From Candidatus Leptofilum gracile (GTDB lineage Bacteria > Chloroflexota > Anaerolineae > Promineifilales > Promineifilaceae), in the NCBI GenBank assembly GCA_016713825.1, contig JADJOJ010000008.1:1-64000 (forward strand): DNA of 64,000 nt. Reading direction: 5' to 3'. The notes under the pieces were generated by a model. It was not told the origin of the DNA. It ran no database searches and saw only the letters and a program-made list of their open reading frames with translations. A program made the translations under genes and the position numbers. This document shows, one piece after another, positions 26,239 through 32,617 of this stretch (the first letter of the stretch is position 1; each line of letters begins with the position of its first letter).

Positions 26239-27557
26239 GCGTCCACTTCAAGGCGATTAAAGAGGGAGGTGCTGAAATTTTGCCGCCGCAGCCGCCAATA
26301 CCGCTCCCAGGTGAAATAAACTGTGTCGATGGCGATACGGCCGTACTGCCCCAGCGCCCGCAAAAAATGGCCCACGCCGCGCCAAACGGTGCCGCTGCCG
26401 TACCTGCGCCGCAAATAATCCCGCCCCGGAAAACAATATTCCAACAAATCCAGCAGGCGAATCGGCCGTAAAATAAACGCGCCGTTGGTGATGAGCAATA
26501 ATTTCCACAATTTGCTGGGGGGCTGGCCGAGGTAAACGGCCGTTTCATACGCCACCACCTTCTGCATCACCCACTGCTTCAGCCGGTTTGGCCCCACCAC
26601 CGGCAAACCAGCCAGCACCCATTCCGGCACCGGGGCGTGCAGATAAGCGTGACACACTTGCAGCACCGCCCCCAAAATTTCCGCCGCGCCCCAGGCGTGG
26701 GCCAGATCGACGGTTTGCCGCCAATCAATTTTGCTCTCATGCTGCTTCACCAGTTCGGCCACGTCCACAAAATACAGCAACATCCCATCCGCCAAAATGA
26801 TGCGCGCCAGGTCGGGATGGTTCAGCACGCTGGGCAGGTAGATGGCGTGTTTCACCAGGTGAATGGCCAAACTCAGCAGCAAATCGGGCAGCGCCAGGTC
26901 GGCCACCGGCGCACCCAGCAGCGTGCCCGGCGTCGTCCGATCCATCACCGCCTCGTAATCAATCGTTAGCCGCGTCAGGGGATGGTCCAGCGCCCAATGC
27001 ACCTCGTACCACAGCCGCAAATCTGGCGTGCAGCGCTGCTGGTGCAGATGGTGCCGCGCGTAGTAGCGGTCGTCCATCAGGTTGGGCCAATTTTGCCCAA
27101 TTTCCATCTCATCCAAAATGCCGATGCTGTCGTCCACGTCCCGCGCCCGCACCAGCACGTCGATATCACCGCCGGGGCGTACGGCCGTATCCCCATACAC
27201 ATTTTTGGAAACAGAGAGACCTTTGAGAACGGCCGTTTCAATCCCCCGCTCCTTTGCCTTTTGCAGGTAAATTTGCAGCGACTCCCCCATAACGGCCGCA
27301 TCCTGCCGAAACTTGGCCGCACCTTCTTGCAAACTGGCTAAATCGGCGGCTGGCAGTTCCCCCAAAACCTGCCGCGCGTCTAAAAAGGTGAGCAGCAGCG
27401 TCTGGGCGCGGTTCCACAGCCCCACCCGTACCAAAGCCGACCCATCTACAAACGCCGGCAAGACGGCCGTTTCCGGCCGCCGCCAATGCCGGGCACATTG
27501 CCAAAGCCAAATCTCATACGGAAATAGGTCAGATGAAAATGAATCTACTTTTTTCAT
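26235..27557 (-). CDS. NTP_transf_5 family nucleotidyltransferase-like protein (1)
   Basis: 440 residues from ATG 27557 (MKKVDSFSSDLFPYEIWLWQ). The nucleotidyltransferase fold core is visible: AVLKGLSVSKNVYG then RPGGDIDVLVRARDVDD (about residues 120-150), i.e. the K-G strand and the metal-binding D-x-D. A YEVHWALDHP strand follows, then a mostly helical C-terminal half with LSLAIHLVKHAIYLPSVL. NTP_transf_5 proteins are uncharacterised in general; relatives occur in lasso-peptide clusters beside HprK-like kinases. First gene of a leftward operon with flippase and kinase, divergent from the two 21-codon peptide genes. An in-frame TTG at 27569 is less likely. Confidence 0.8.
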   Translation of the reverse strand: MKKVDSFSSDLFPYEIWLWQCARHWRRPETAVLPAFVDGSALVRVGLWNRAQTLLLTFLDARQVLGELPAADLASLQEGAAKFRQDAAVMGESLQIYLQKAKERGIETAVLKGLSVSKNVYGDTAVRPGGDIDVLVRARDVDDSIGILDEMEIGQNWPNLMDDRYYARHHLHQQRCTPDLRLWYEVHWALDHPLTRLTIDYEAVMDRTTPGTLLGAPVADLALPDLLLSLAIHLVKHAIYLPSVLNHPDLARIILADGMLLYFVDVAELVKQHESKIDWRQTVDLAHAWGAAEILGAVLQVCHAYLHAPVPEWVLAGLPVVGPNRLKQWVMQKVVAYETAVYLGQPPSKLWKLLLITNGAFILRPIRLLDLLEYCFPGRDYLRRRYGSGTVWRGVGHFLRALGQYGRIAIDTVYFTWERYWRLRRQNFSTSLFNRLEVDA

Positions 27558-27570
27558 AAAAACGTACAAA

Positions 27571-27598
27571 TTGTCGAATCAAGTAAACTGGTTATACT
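27571..27598 (+). promoter_or_regulatory. Promoter of the twin-peptide operon (possibly bidirectional)
   Basis: TTGTCG (27571-27576), a 16-base spacer and TATACT (27593-27598) read rightward toward the peptide genes, giving a leader of about 170 bases. On the minus strand the same AT-rich patch has TAGTAT/TATAAC hexamers facing the nucleotidyltransferase gene, so both operons may start here. Confidence 0.45.
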
Positions 27599-27775
27599 AA
27601 TTACCAATGGTTCTGGCAAAAACGCCATCCGTTACCGACATTACATTGTCATTTCTCTACGAATTAACAAACCAGGGAACGTTTGGAATGCGTCCAGAAA
27701 CAGGTGATAAATTTGGTCAAAGGGAGGCACGTTACCGTCCAGGTGCGGCCCACTTCTTAAATTTAGGAGAGAACT

Positions 27776-27841
27776 ATGTACAAAAAACCAGCAATCACCA
27801 AGCACGAAGAACTGACCCAGGTTACGTTCAGCAGCCACTAG
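27776..27841 (+). CDS. 21-residue leader-like peptide, copy 1
   Basis: From ATG 27776 with AGGAGA 5 bases upstream, the frame encodes MYKKPAITKH, EELTQV, TFSSH and TAG. The spacing fits the lasso leader pattern YxxPxLxxxGxxxxxT: Tyr2, Pro5, Ile7, Glu11 (in place of Gly) and Thr17. It also aligns without gaps to PqqA (M-W/Y-KKPA at the start and VT at 16-17), but lacks the Glu and Tyr that PqqE crosslinks. If cleavage follows the lasso rule, only about SSH remains as core. The protein is identical to copy 2 although the DNA differs at four synonymous sites and the stop, which shows selection on the peptide. Too short for normal gene calling. Role is inferred. Confidence 0.7.
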   Translation: MYKKPAITKHEELTQVTFSSH

Positions 27842-27899
27842 TCACATCCCCCAAATAACAATTTAAGCAAATAAACCAATTCCAAGCAGGAGAAGGTAA

Positions 27900-27965
27900 A
27901 TGTACAAAAAACCAGCAATCACCAAGCACGAAGAATTGACCCAAGTTACCTTTAGCAGCCACTAA
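27900..27965 (+). CDS. 21-residue leader-like peptide, copy 2
   Basis: ATG 27900 follows AGCAGGAGAAGGTAA, a strong binding site. The product is identical to copy 1 (MYKKPAITKH...TFSSH). Codon differences are CTG/TTG, CAG/CAA, ACG/ACC and TTC/TTT, with TAG/TAA as stops: five silent changes and no replacement. Copies are separated by 58 bases and both face the nucleotidyltransferase at 28052, which follows after 86 bases. No PqqD-like recognition protein, B2 protease or Asn-synthetase-like cyclase lies in the window, so this is not a complete lasso locus. Possible roles: precursor of a very small modified peptide, kinase substrate (Ser19/Ser20), or a signal. Confidence 0.7.
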   Translation: MYKKPAITKHEELTQVTFSSH

Positions 27966-28051
27966 TTTTGGTAGGGTGCCAAAGAATCTAAATTAAACTT
28001 TGCTGTATCGGTTGGTAATGTGCCTCTCTTTGACCAAGATTTTTTAATCGC

Positions 28052-29341
28052 ATGACAACCTCCACAGCAACGACAACAACCCAAAACCTGCTAGACGTTT
28101 TACGCCCTCAACAACAATCTGAACAATGGTTAGCGCAGGCCCAACAGCTCAATTGGGATGATTTTGCCGTGCGGGCCATCGCCTTTGGCCTGGCCCCACA
28201 GATTTTTGCCCGATTCCAGCAGTGGCAGGCAAAAATTCCGCCCAAAGCGCTGGCCAAGCTGGCCGTCACCCACAAAATGCAGGCCCAGCGCAGCGCCGCC
28301 ATTGACGCCCAGCTGGCCCAGGTTTTAACTGCCTGCGCTACGGCAAATTTGCACCCGGTTGCCCTCAAAGGGGTGCATCTGGCCGCCTGCTACTACCCCG
28401 AACCCGCCCAACGCCCCATGAACGACATCGATTTGCTGTTCACGCCCGATGAACTGCCCCGCGCCGAGGCGCTGCTGCTGGAGCTGGGCTACGGCGGCAA
28501 GCACAAATCGGCCGAGACGGGGGCGCGGGTGACCAAACACACCAGCACCTTCCGCCGCGAAGAGACCGCAAAGCAAAACGCCACGCCCAACCCGTACCTC
28601 TCCGCCAGCCTGGATCGCACCATCGAGCCGCACAGCTCGCTGGAAGAAAGCTGGTTTGGCCTGAAGGTAGACATCACGCCGGGGATTCGGGACAGGCTGG
28701 CTACGGCCGTTCTCACCCCCACCGCCCCCGCCTGCCACGTCCTCAACCCCACCGACCTGCTGCACCACATCTGCCTGCACTTCAGCTTCCACCTCATCCA
28801 GGGCGCACCCTCGTTTGTGCAGCTCACCGATTTGCTGGTCATTACTCAGAACCAAACCTCCGGGAGGTTCCTGGGCTCATCGGGGTCATTTGCCAAACCT
28901 CCCGGAGGTTCATTTTCGGAGGAGCGGGCATCCGAAGCGGCCCGGTTTGCAGCTTCGGATGCAAACGCCTCGACTGGCAAGGTGGAGTGGGACATTTTTT
29001 TGCAGCGCGTCGCCGAGGCAAAAAGCGCGGGTTACGTGCTGGCGGCGCTGACGCTGGCCCAAAAGCTGGTCGGCGCCCCGCTGCCCGACCACATCTTGCC
29101 CCAGCTGGCCGAGCAAACGCCTGCCAGCCTGCGCCAGCGCATCGCCCAGATGGACCTGGCCTACGTGCTGCGCCGCACCCAGCAAAAACCGCTCAACACC
29201 GTCGCCGACCGGCTGCGGCGCGGCGTCAAAGACCGCATCGAGATTGCCCGCTGGGCACCGACCTGGGGCGAAAAGTGGCGGGTGTGGCAAACGGCCGTTC
29301 AGTTCAGCCGCACCGATACGGCCCAAATGTTACGCAAGTAA
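28052..29341 (+). CDS. NTP_transf_5 family nucleotidyltransferase-like protein (2)
   Basis: 429 residues from ATG 28052. Core: HPVALKGVHLAACYY then QRPMNDIDLLFTPDELPRAE (about residues 104-140), the same K-G and D-x-D arrangement as the other two copies. The helical C-terminal half includes LLHHICLHFSFHLIQGAP and ends WAPTWGEKWRVWQTAVQFSR. Residues about 265-305 (QTSGRFLGSSGSFAKPPGGS to ASDANAST) are encoded by two palindromic repeat pairs and have no counterpart in the paralogues, so intergenic repeats have been taken into the frame. It lies directly downstream of the two identical peptide genes and is likely cotranscribed with them. Substrate unknown; peptide or peptide-phosphate modification is a guess. 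Confidence 0.8.
   Translation: MTTSTATTTTQNLLDVLRPQQQSEQWLAQAQQLNWDDFAVRAIAFGLAPQIFARFQQWQAKIPPKALAKLAVTHKMQAQRSAAIDAQLAQVLTACATANLHPVALKGVHLAACYYPEPAQRPMNDIDLLFTPDELPRAEALLLELGYGGKHKSAETGARVTKHTSTFRREETAKQNATPNPYLSASLDRTIEPHSSLEESWFGLKVDITPGIRDRLATAVLTPTAPACHVLNPTDLLHHICLHFSFHLIQGAPSFVQLTDLLVITQNQTSGRFLGSSGSFAKPPGGSFSEERASEAARFAASDANASTGKVEWDIFLQRVAEAKSAGYVLAALTLAQKLVGAPLPDHILPQLAEQTPASLRQRIAQMDLAYVLRRTQQKPLNTVADRLRRGVKDRIEIARWAPTWGEKWRVWQTAVQFSRTDTAQMLRK
28855..28962. repeat. Palindromic repeats inside a coding region
   Basis: AACCTCCGGGAGGTT (28855-28869) and AACCTCCCGGAGGTT (28896-28910), then inverted arms GCATCCGAAGC (28928-28938) and GCTTCGGATGC (28952-28962). The first family also occurs between cbiQ and cbiO. 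All stay in frame in the nucleotidyltransferase gene. Confidence 0.8.
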
Positions 29342-29346
29342 AAAAC

Positions 29347-29425
29347 ACCCCCTCCCTAGCCCTCCCCCGACGGGGGAGGGAATTGAATCCCCCCTCCCTT
29401 CGGGAGGGGGTTAGGGGGAGGGAAA
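29347..29425. repeat. Nested G/C-run hairpins
   Basis: CCCTCCCCC-gac-GGGGGAGGG and CCCCCTCCC-ttc-GGGAGGGGG lie side by side, and the outer parts (CCCTCCCTAGCCCTCCC at the left, GGGTTAGGGGGAGGG at the right) are also complementary. G-runs could form quadruplexes. It lies between the nucleotidyltransferase and the DUF5693 gene and could act as a terminator-like block. Confidence 0.75.
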
Positions 29426-29441
29426 ACGGAGAAGAACCCTT

Positions 29442-31433
29442 TTGAACCTATCCCGCCTACTTTCACTCACCCTGGCCGTCGCTGGCGGCGTGGCTTCCAG
29501 CCGCGTGTTGCAGCGACGCCAGCAGTGGGAAGCGCAAAACAACCGCGTCGCCATCTGCGTCGATTTTGACGATGCCCAGGCCGCCGCCATCCGCGCCGGG
29601 CTGCCGCTGACCGAACTGGTAGAAATGCTGGCCAGCAACGGGGCCACCCACCTCTCCCTGCCGGAGCTGACGCTCAACCGGCTGCGGCAAACGGGCCAAC
29701 TCACCCCGCAAGCCCCGGCCCAGCCCCGCCCCGATGCGCCCCGCGTCGGCCATTGGAACTACCTGCACGGCCCGGAAAATTTGGTGCGCCACCTGGCCAC
29801 CGAGCTGCGCGAACGGCTGCCCTACACCCAGGCCAGCTGCCACGACGCCCAAACGCTCGTCTTTGCCGGGGATTTGCCCACCATCGGCGAAATCGGGCTG
29901 GGCTACGATGTGGCCCTGGCGCGGCGCATCCAGGCCAACGGGCTGGCGCTGCTGCCCCGCCCCGTCAGCTACGCCTGGCCAGAGAAAGATTTGCTGGAGC
30001 GGACCTTGGGGCAAACGGCCGTTCTCAGCCCCCTCGTCGCCTTTGCCGGAAACATGATTTTGGGCCACGAAATGCACCTGGACGAAACCGTCGAGGCAAT
30101 GGCCGACAACGATTTGTCGCTGGTTTATTTTGCCGAATCGCGCCACCAAAAAGGGGATTGGTTTGTGGCCAAGCGGCGCGCCCCGAACGTGGTTTTGGCC
30201 CACCAGTTCACCCCCGAAGAGATGATTCCGCTCGATTTTCACGCCGCCAGCCACAACTGGGCGCATTTTGCCCGCGAGCGCGGCATCCGGCTGTGCTACG
30301 TCAACTTTTTCCGAGTGCTGCACGCCACCGCGCCGCTGGAAGGAATCGATTACGTCCACCACCTGAAGCACGCCCTGGAAAATGCGGGCTACATCGTCTC
30401 CCGCGAGATTGGGCTACCCACGCCCGTGCCCGCGCCGGACACGCACGAATTAGCGCTGGCGGGGGTGAGCGTGGCTGGCATTGGGGCAACGGCCGTTTCC
30501 ACCCTCCTCAACCTGCCCGAAGCGATCGCCCTGCCGCTGACAATCGCCGCCGCGGGCGCAGCCGCCGCCCTGCCCTTTGTGGAGGAACAGCGCAACCAGG
30601 CCGCCATCGCCCGCCTGGCCCATTCGCATGAGCACGATCATGCACATGACCATCATCACCACGACCACGAGCATGATGATGCCCACGACCACGGCCATCA
30701 CCATCACGACCACGACCATGACCACGGGCACGATCACGGCGATTTGGCGGCGCTTTACCCGCCCTCCTACGCGCCAAAATTGATTGCCCTGGGCGCAACC
30801 GCGCTCACGCCGATTGCCGTCCAGCAGGCGGCCCGCTTGGACGGCGCGGCGGGCTGGCTGGCGGGGCTGGCCTACCAGGCCACCGCAGCGGCGGCGCTGG
30901 CCACCAGCACCAGCGGGCAGGAATACCAGCTGCGCATCGAGGCGTACAAAGGGTTTAATTTGGATTGGTTAGTCCCGTTGGCAACGGCCGTTCTGCAGCT
31001 CCCCAATAACAACACAAAAGCGGTCGCCTTGGCCGTGCTGGGCGCGGGCTGGCTGGCAGCGCGGCAGCAAAACCTGGACGTGCTATCCGCCCTTGATTCG
31101 GGCCACGCGGAGGGGCACACCCACCACATTTCGGCGGCGATGGCGGCGATGGGCGACCTACAGATGGCCATCGGCCCCAAACCGGCACGGAAGTGGGCGG
31201 GCTTGGGGCCAGCGGCCACGGCCGTTGCGCTGCTGCTGGCTAATCGAGGGTATGAGAAGGGAACGGCCGTTCCCCTCATCCTGGGCACCATCGGCCAAAC
31301 AATGGGGCTGGTCGGCTTCCGCCACCCGGAACGCGCCCTGAAAGACACCCTGCAACAAGCCGCCCCCAGCTTCGCCATCGGCGCGGGGGTGGGGTTGGTG
31401 GCGCTGCTCCTCAGAGACAAATCAGCGTTCTGA
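29442..31433 (+). CDS. DUF5693-family membrane protein with a His/Asp-rich loop
   Basis: 663 residues from TTG 29442 behind GGAGAAGAACCC. N-terminal anchor LSLTLAVAGGVASS. The DUF5693 domain follows: VAICVDFDDAQAAAIRAGLP, SNGATHLSLPELTLNRLRQT, GLGYDVALARRIQANGLALL, VLAHQFTPEEMIPLDFHAAS. Several membrane helices come next (about residues 345-385 and 450-640). Between helices, about residues 393-433, lies a loop with about 22 His in about 41 residues, alternating with Asp (HEHDHAHDHHHHDHEHDD and more), a probable zinc/nickel/copper reservoir or sensor. A further EGHTHHIS lies near 560. DUF5693 proteins elsewhere accompany polysaccharide pyruvyl transferases; function unknown. No metal transport domain is otherwise visible. 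Confidence 0.75.
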   Translation: MNLSRLLSLTLAVAGGVASSRVLQRRQQWEAQNNRVAICVDFDDAQAAAIRAGLPLTELVEMLASNGATHLSLPELTLNRLRQTGQLTPQAPAQPRPDAPRVGHWNYLHGPENLVRHLATELRERLPYTQASCHDAQTLVFAGDLPTIGEIGLGYDVALARRIQANGLALLPRPVSYAWPEKDLLERTLGQTAVLSPLVAFAGNMILGHEMHLDETVEAMADNDLSLVYFAESRHQKGDWFVAKRRAPNVVLAHQFTPEEMIPLDFHAASHNWAHFARERGIRLCYVNFFRVLHATAPLEGIDYVHHLKHALENAGYIVSREIGLPTPVPAPDTHELALAGVSVAGIGATAVSTLLNLPEAIALPLTIAAAGAAAALPFVEEQRNQAAIARLAHSHEHDHAHDHHHHDHEHDDAHDHGHHHHDHDHDHGHDHGDLAALYPPSYAPKLIALGATALTPIAVQQAARLDGAAGWLAGLAYQATAAAALATSTSGQEYQLRIEAYKGFNLDWLVPLATAVLQLPNNNTKAVALAVLGAGWLAARQQNLDVLSALDSGHAEGHTHHISAAMAAMGDLQMAIGPKPARKWAGLGPAATAVALLLANRGYEKGTAVPLILGTIGQTMGLVGFRHPERALKDTLQQAAPSFAIGAGVGLVALLLRDKSAF

Positions 31434-31440
31434 TTTTTAT

Positions 31441-31497
31441 CAACAGATTTCGCAGATTTACCAGATAAATCCTTTCAATCTGCGAAATCTTTGATTC
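31441..31497. repeat. CAGATTTCGCAGATT hairpin after DUF5693
   Basis: CAGATTTCGCAGATT near 31444 pairs with AATCTGCGAAATCT near 31478, a 14-base arm repeat of the same family as 38088-38158 and part of 14893-14960. It ends 3 bases before the SUMF1 start, so it overlaps that gene's ribosome binding region. Confidence 0.7.
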
Positions 31498-31499
31498 TT

Positions 31500-32366
31500 A
31501 TGAAACTCCCAAAGTCTGCCAGCGACACCCGCTTTTGCCACATTCCCGCCGGGCCGTTTGTGTATGGGCCAGAGGTGTGTTACGAGCGGCTGGCACAGTG
31601 TCCCCCGTTTAAGCCGCAGCAGACGATGGCGCTGCCGGAATTTTGGCTGGCGGAGTTTCCGGTGACGTACCGGCAGTGGCGCGAATTTTTGCAAGAGACG
31701 GGGCATGAGTGGGCTGGCAGCTGGTACGCGGTGGTGGGCGGCTGGCGCGGCACCTTTTTGCGGGCGTACGCACCCGCCGCAACCTACCCGGCCGGGCACG
31801 ATGATTGGCCCATCGTGGACGTGACGCAGGCGGAGGCGTACCTGTACTGCGATTGGCTATCCGAAAAGCTGGGGGTAAAAATGACGCTGCCCACGGAGTT
31901 TCAGTGGGAGAAGGCGGCGCGGGGGGTAGACGGCCGTTTCTACCCCTGGGGCAACCAAAAACCACGTCCTGAAATTCAGTGGCAGGCGACGTTTCCGGTG
32001 AAGCCCGCATCTTATTTGTTTAGTTTGCTGGTCAAGCCCCGCCGCGAGTGGGCGCGGGCCGGTTGGTATTGGCGCAATGGGTATCCGCTGCCGGTGGGCA
32101 CGATTCCGCAAAACGTGTCACCTTACGGCTGTGTGGACATGAGCGGCAACATTTGGGAATGGACCAGCAGCCTGTACCATCCCGACCTGCCCGATTTTCA
32201 CGTGGTGAAGGGCGGCTCGTGGGGGTACACGATTCACCATGCGGCCGGCAACGTGCGCAGCGCGTGCAGCGTCACCACCCCCAGCCGGGATTACCATGCG
32301 CAGGGCACCGGGTTCCGGGTGATGGCGCTGGCGAGGCCGGAGTTAGTGAAAACATGGACCGGCTGA
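31500..32366 (+). CDS. SUMF1/FGE-fold protein lacking formylglycine-generating cysteines
   Basis: 288 residues from ATG 31500 (MKLPKSASDTRFCHIPAGPF). SUMF1-domain landmarks: FCHIPAGPFVYG, LPEFWLAEFPVTYRQWREFL, PIVDVTQAEAYLYCDWLSEK, LPTEFQWEKAARG and FYPWGN, then SGNIWEWTSSLYHPD, VVKGGSWGYTIHHAAGNVRS and GTGFRVM. In true formylglycine-generating enzymes the SW-Cys-x4-Cys segment holds two catalytic Cys. Here it is SWGYTIHHAAG, so sulfatase maturation is not expected. The fold is also used by other oxygen- or sugar-handling proteins. No sulfatase gene is nearby. It overlaps the next gene by 13 bases. Confidence 0.8.
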   Translation: MKLPKSASDTRFCHIPAGPFVYGPEVCYERLAQCPPFKPQQTMALPEFWLAEFPVTYRQWREFLQETGHEWAGSWYAVVGGWRGTFLRAYAPAATYPAGHDDWPIVDVTQAEAYLYCDWLSEKLGVKMTLPTEFQWEKAARGVDGRFYPWGNQKPRPEIQWQATFPVKPASYLFSLLVKPRREWARAGWYWRNGYPLPVGTIPQNVSPYGCVDMSGNIWEWTSSLYHPDLPDFHVVKGGSWGYTIHHAAGNVRSACSVTTPSRDYHAQGTGFRVMALARPELVKTWTG

Positions 32367-32617
32367 TTCTCATTCTCGTTGCGTTGCTGCTGCTGGGGAC
32401 GGCCGTACTCATCTACCGCCGTTTGCCTAGAGGCTTGACGCACTGCCCAACTTGTGGCTATGCGCAGCCACCGGAGCAGTGGCCCACACAAAACCAGCGG
32501 CGGCACGTCAACGGCCGTTACACCATCACCCCCCTGCCCACCTGCCCACAGTGCAATTTTGTGTACGAGGAGCCGCAGCCCGGCAAACGGCCGTCATCGC
32601 GCCGCAAAGATGATTGA
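32354..32617 (+). CDS. Small membrane protein with a zinc ribbon
   Basis: 87 residues from ATG 32354, inside the end of the SUMF1 gene. One N-terminal membrane helix (MDRLILILVALLLLGTAVLI), then two CxxC pairs, THCPTCGYAQPP and PTCPQCNFVYEE, about 40 residues apart, forming a likely zinc ribbon. The C-terminus is basic (GKRPSSRRKDD). Probably coupled to the SUMF1-like protein and located at the inner face of the membrane or outside it. No family name. The 3-prime end overlaps the convergent membrane protein gene by 24 bases. Confidence 0.65.
   Translation: MDRLILILVALLLLGTAVLIYRRLPRGLTHCPTCGYAQPPEQWPTQNQRRHVNGRYTITPLPTCPQCNFVYEEPQPGKRPSSRRKDD

Noticed and set aside
27607..27858. 83-codon open frame overlapping twin peptide 1 (starts MVLAKTPSVT)
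   Set aside because: It overlaps the peptide gene in another frame, has no ribosome binding site, and its second half looks like a shadow of the conserved peptide DNA.
27966..28054. Same-frame readthrough of peptide 2 giving a Gly-starting stretch (GAKESKLNFAVSVG...) that could mimic a RiPP core
   Set aside because: Two stop codons (TAA, TAG) lie between, and peptide 1 has no similar downstream sequence; kept only as a curiosity.
23911..29341. Complete lasso peptide biosynthesis cluster
   Set aside because: No asparagine-synthetase-like cyclase, PqqD-like protein or transglutaminase-like protease is present in the window, and the peptides have almost no core.
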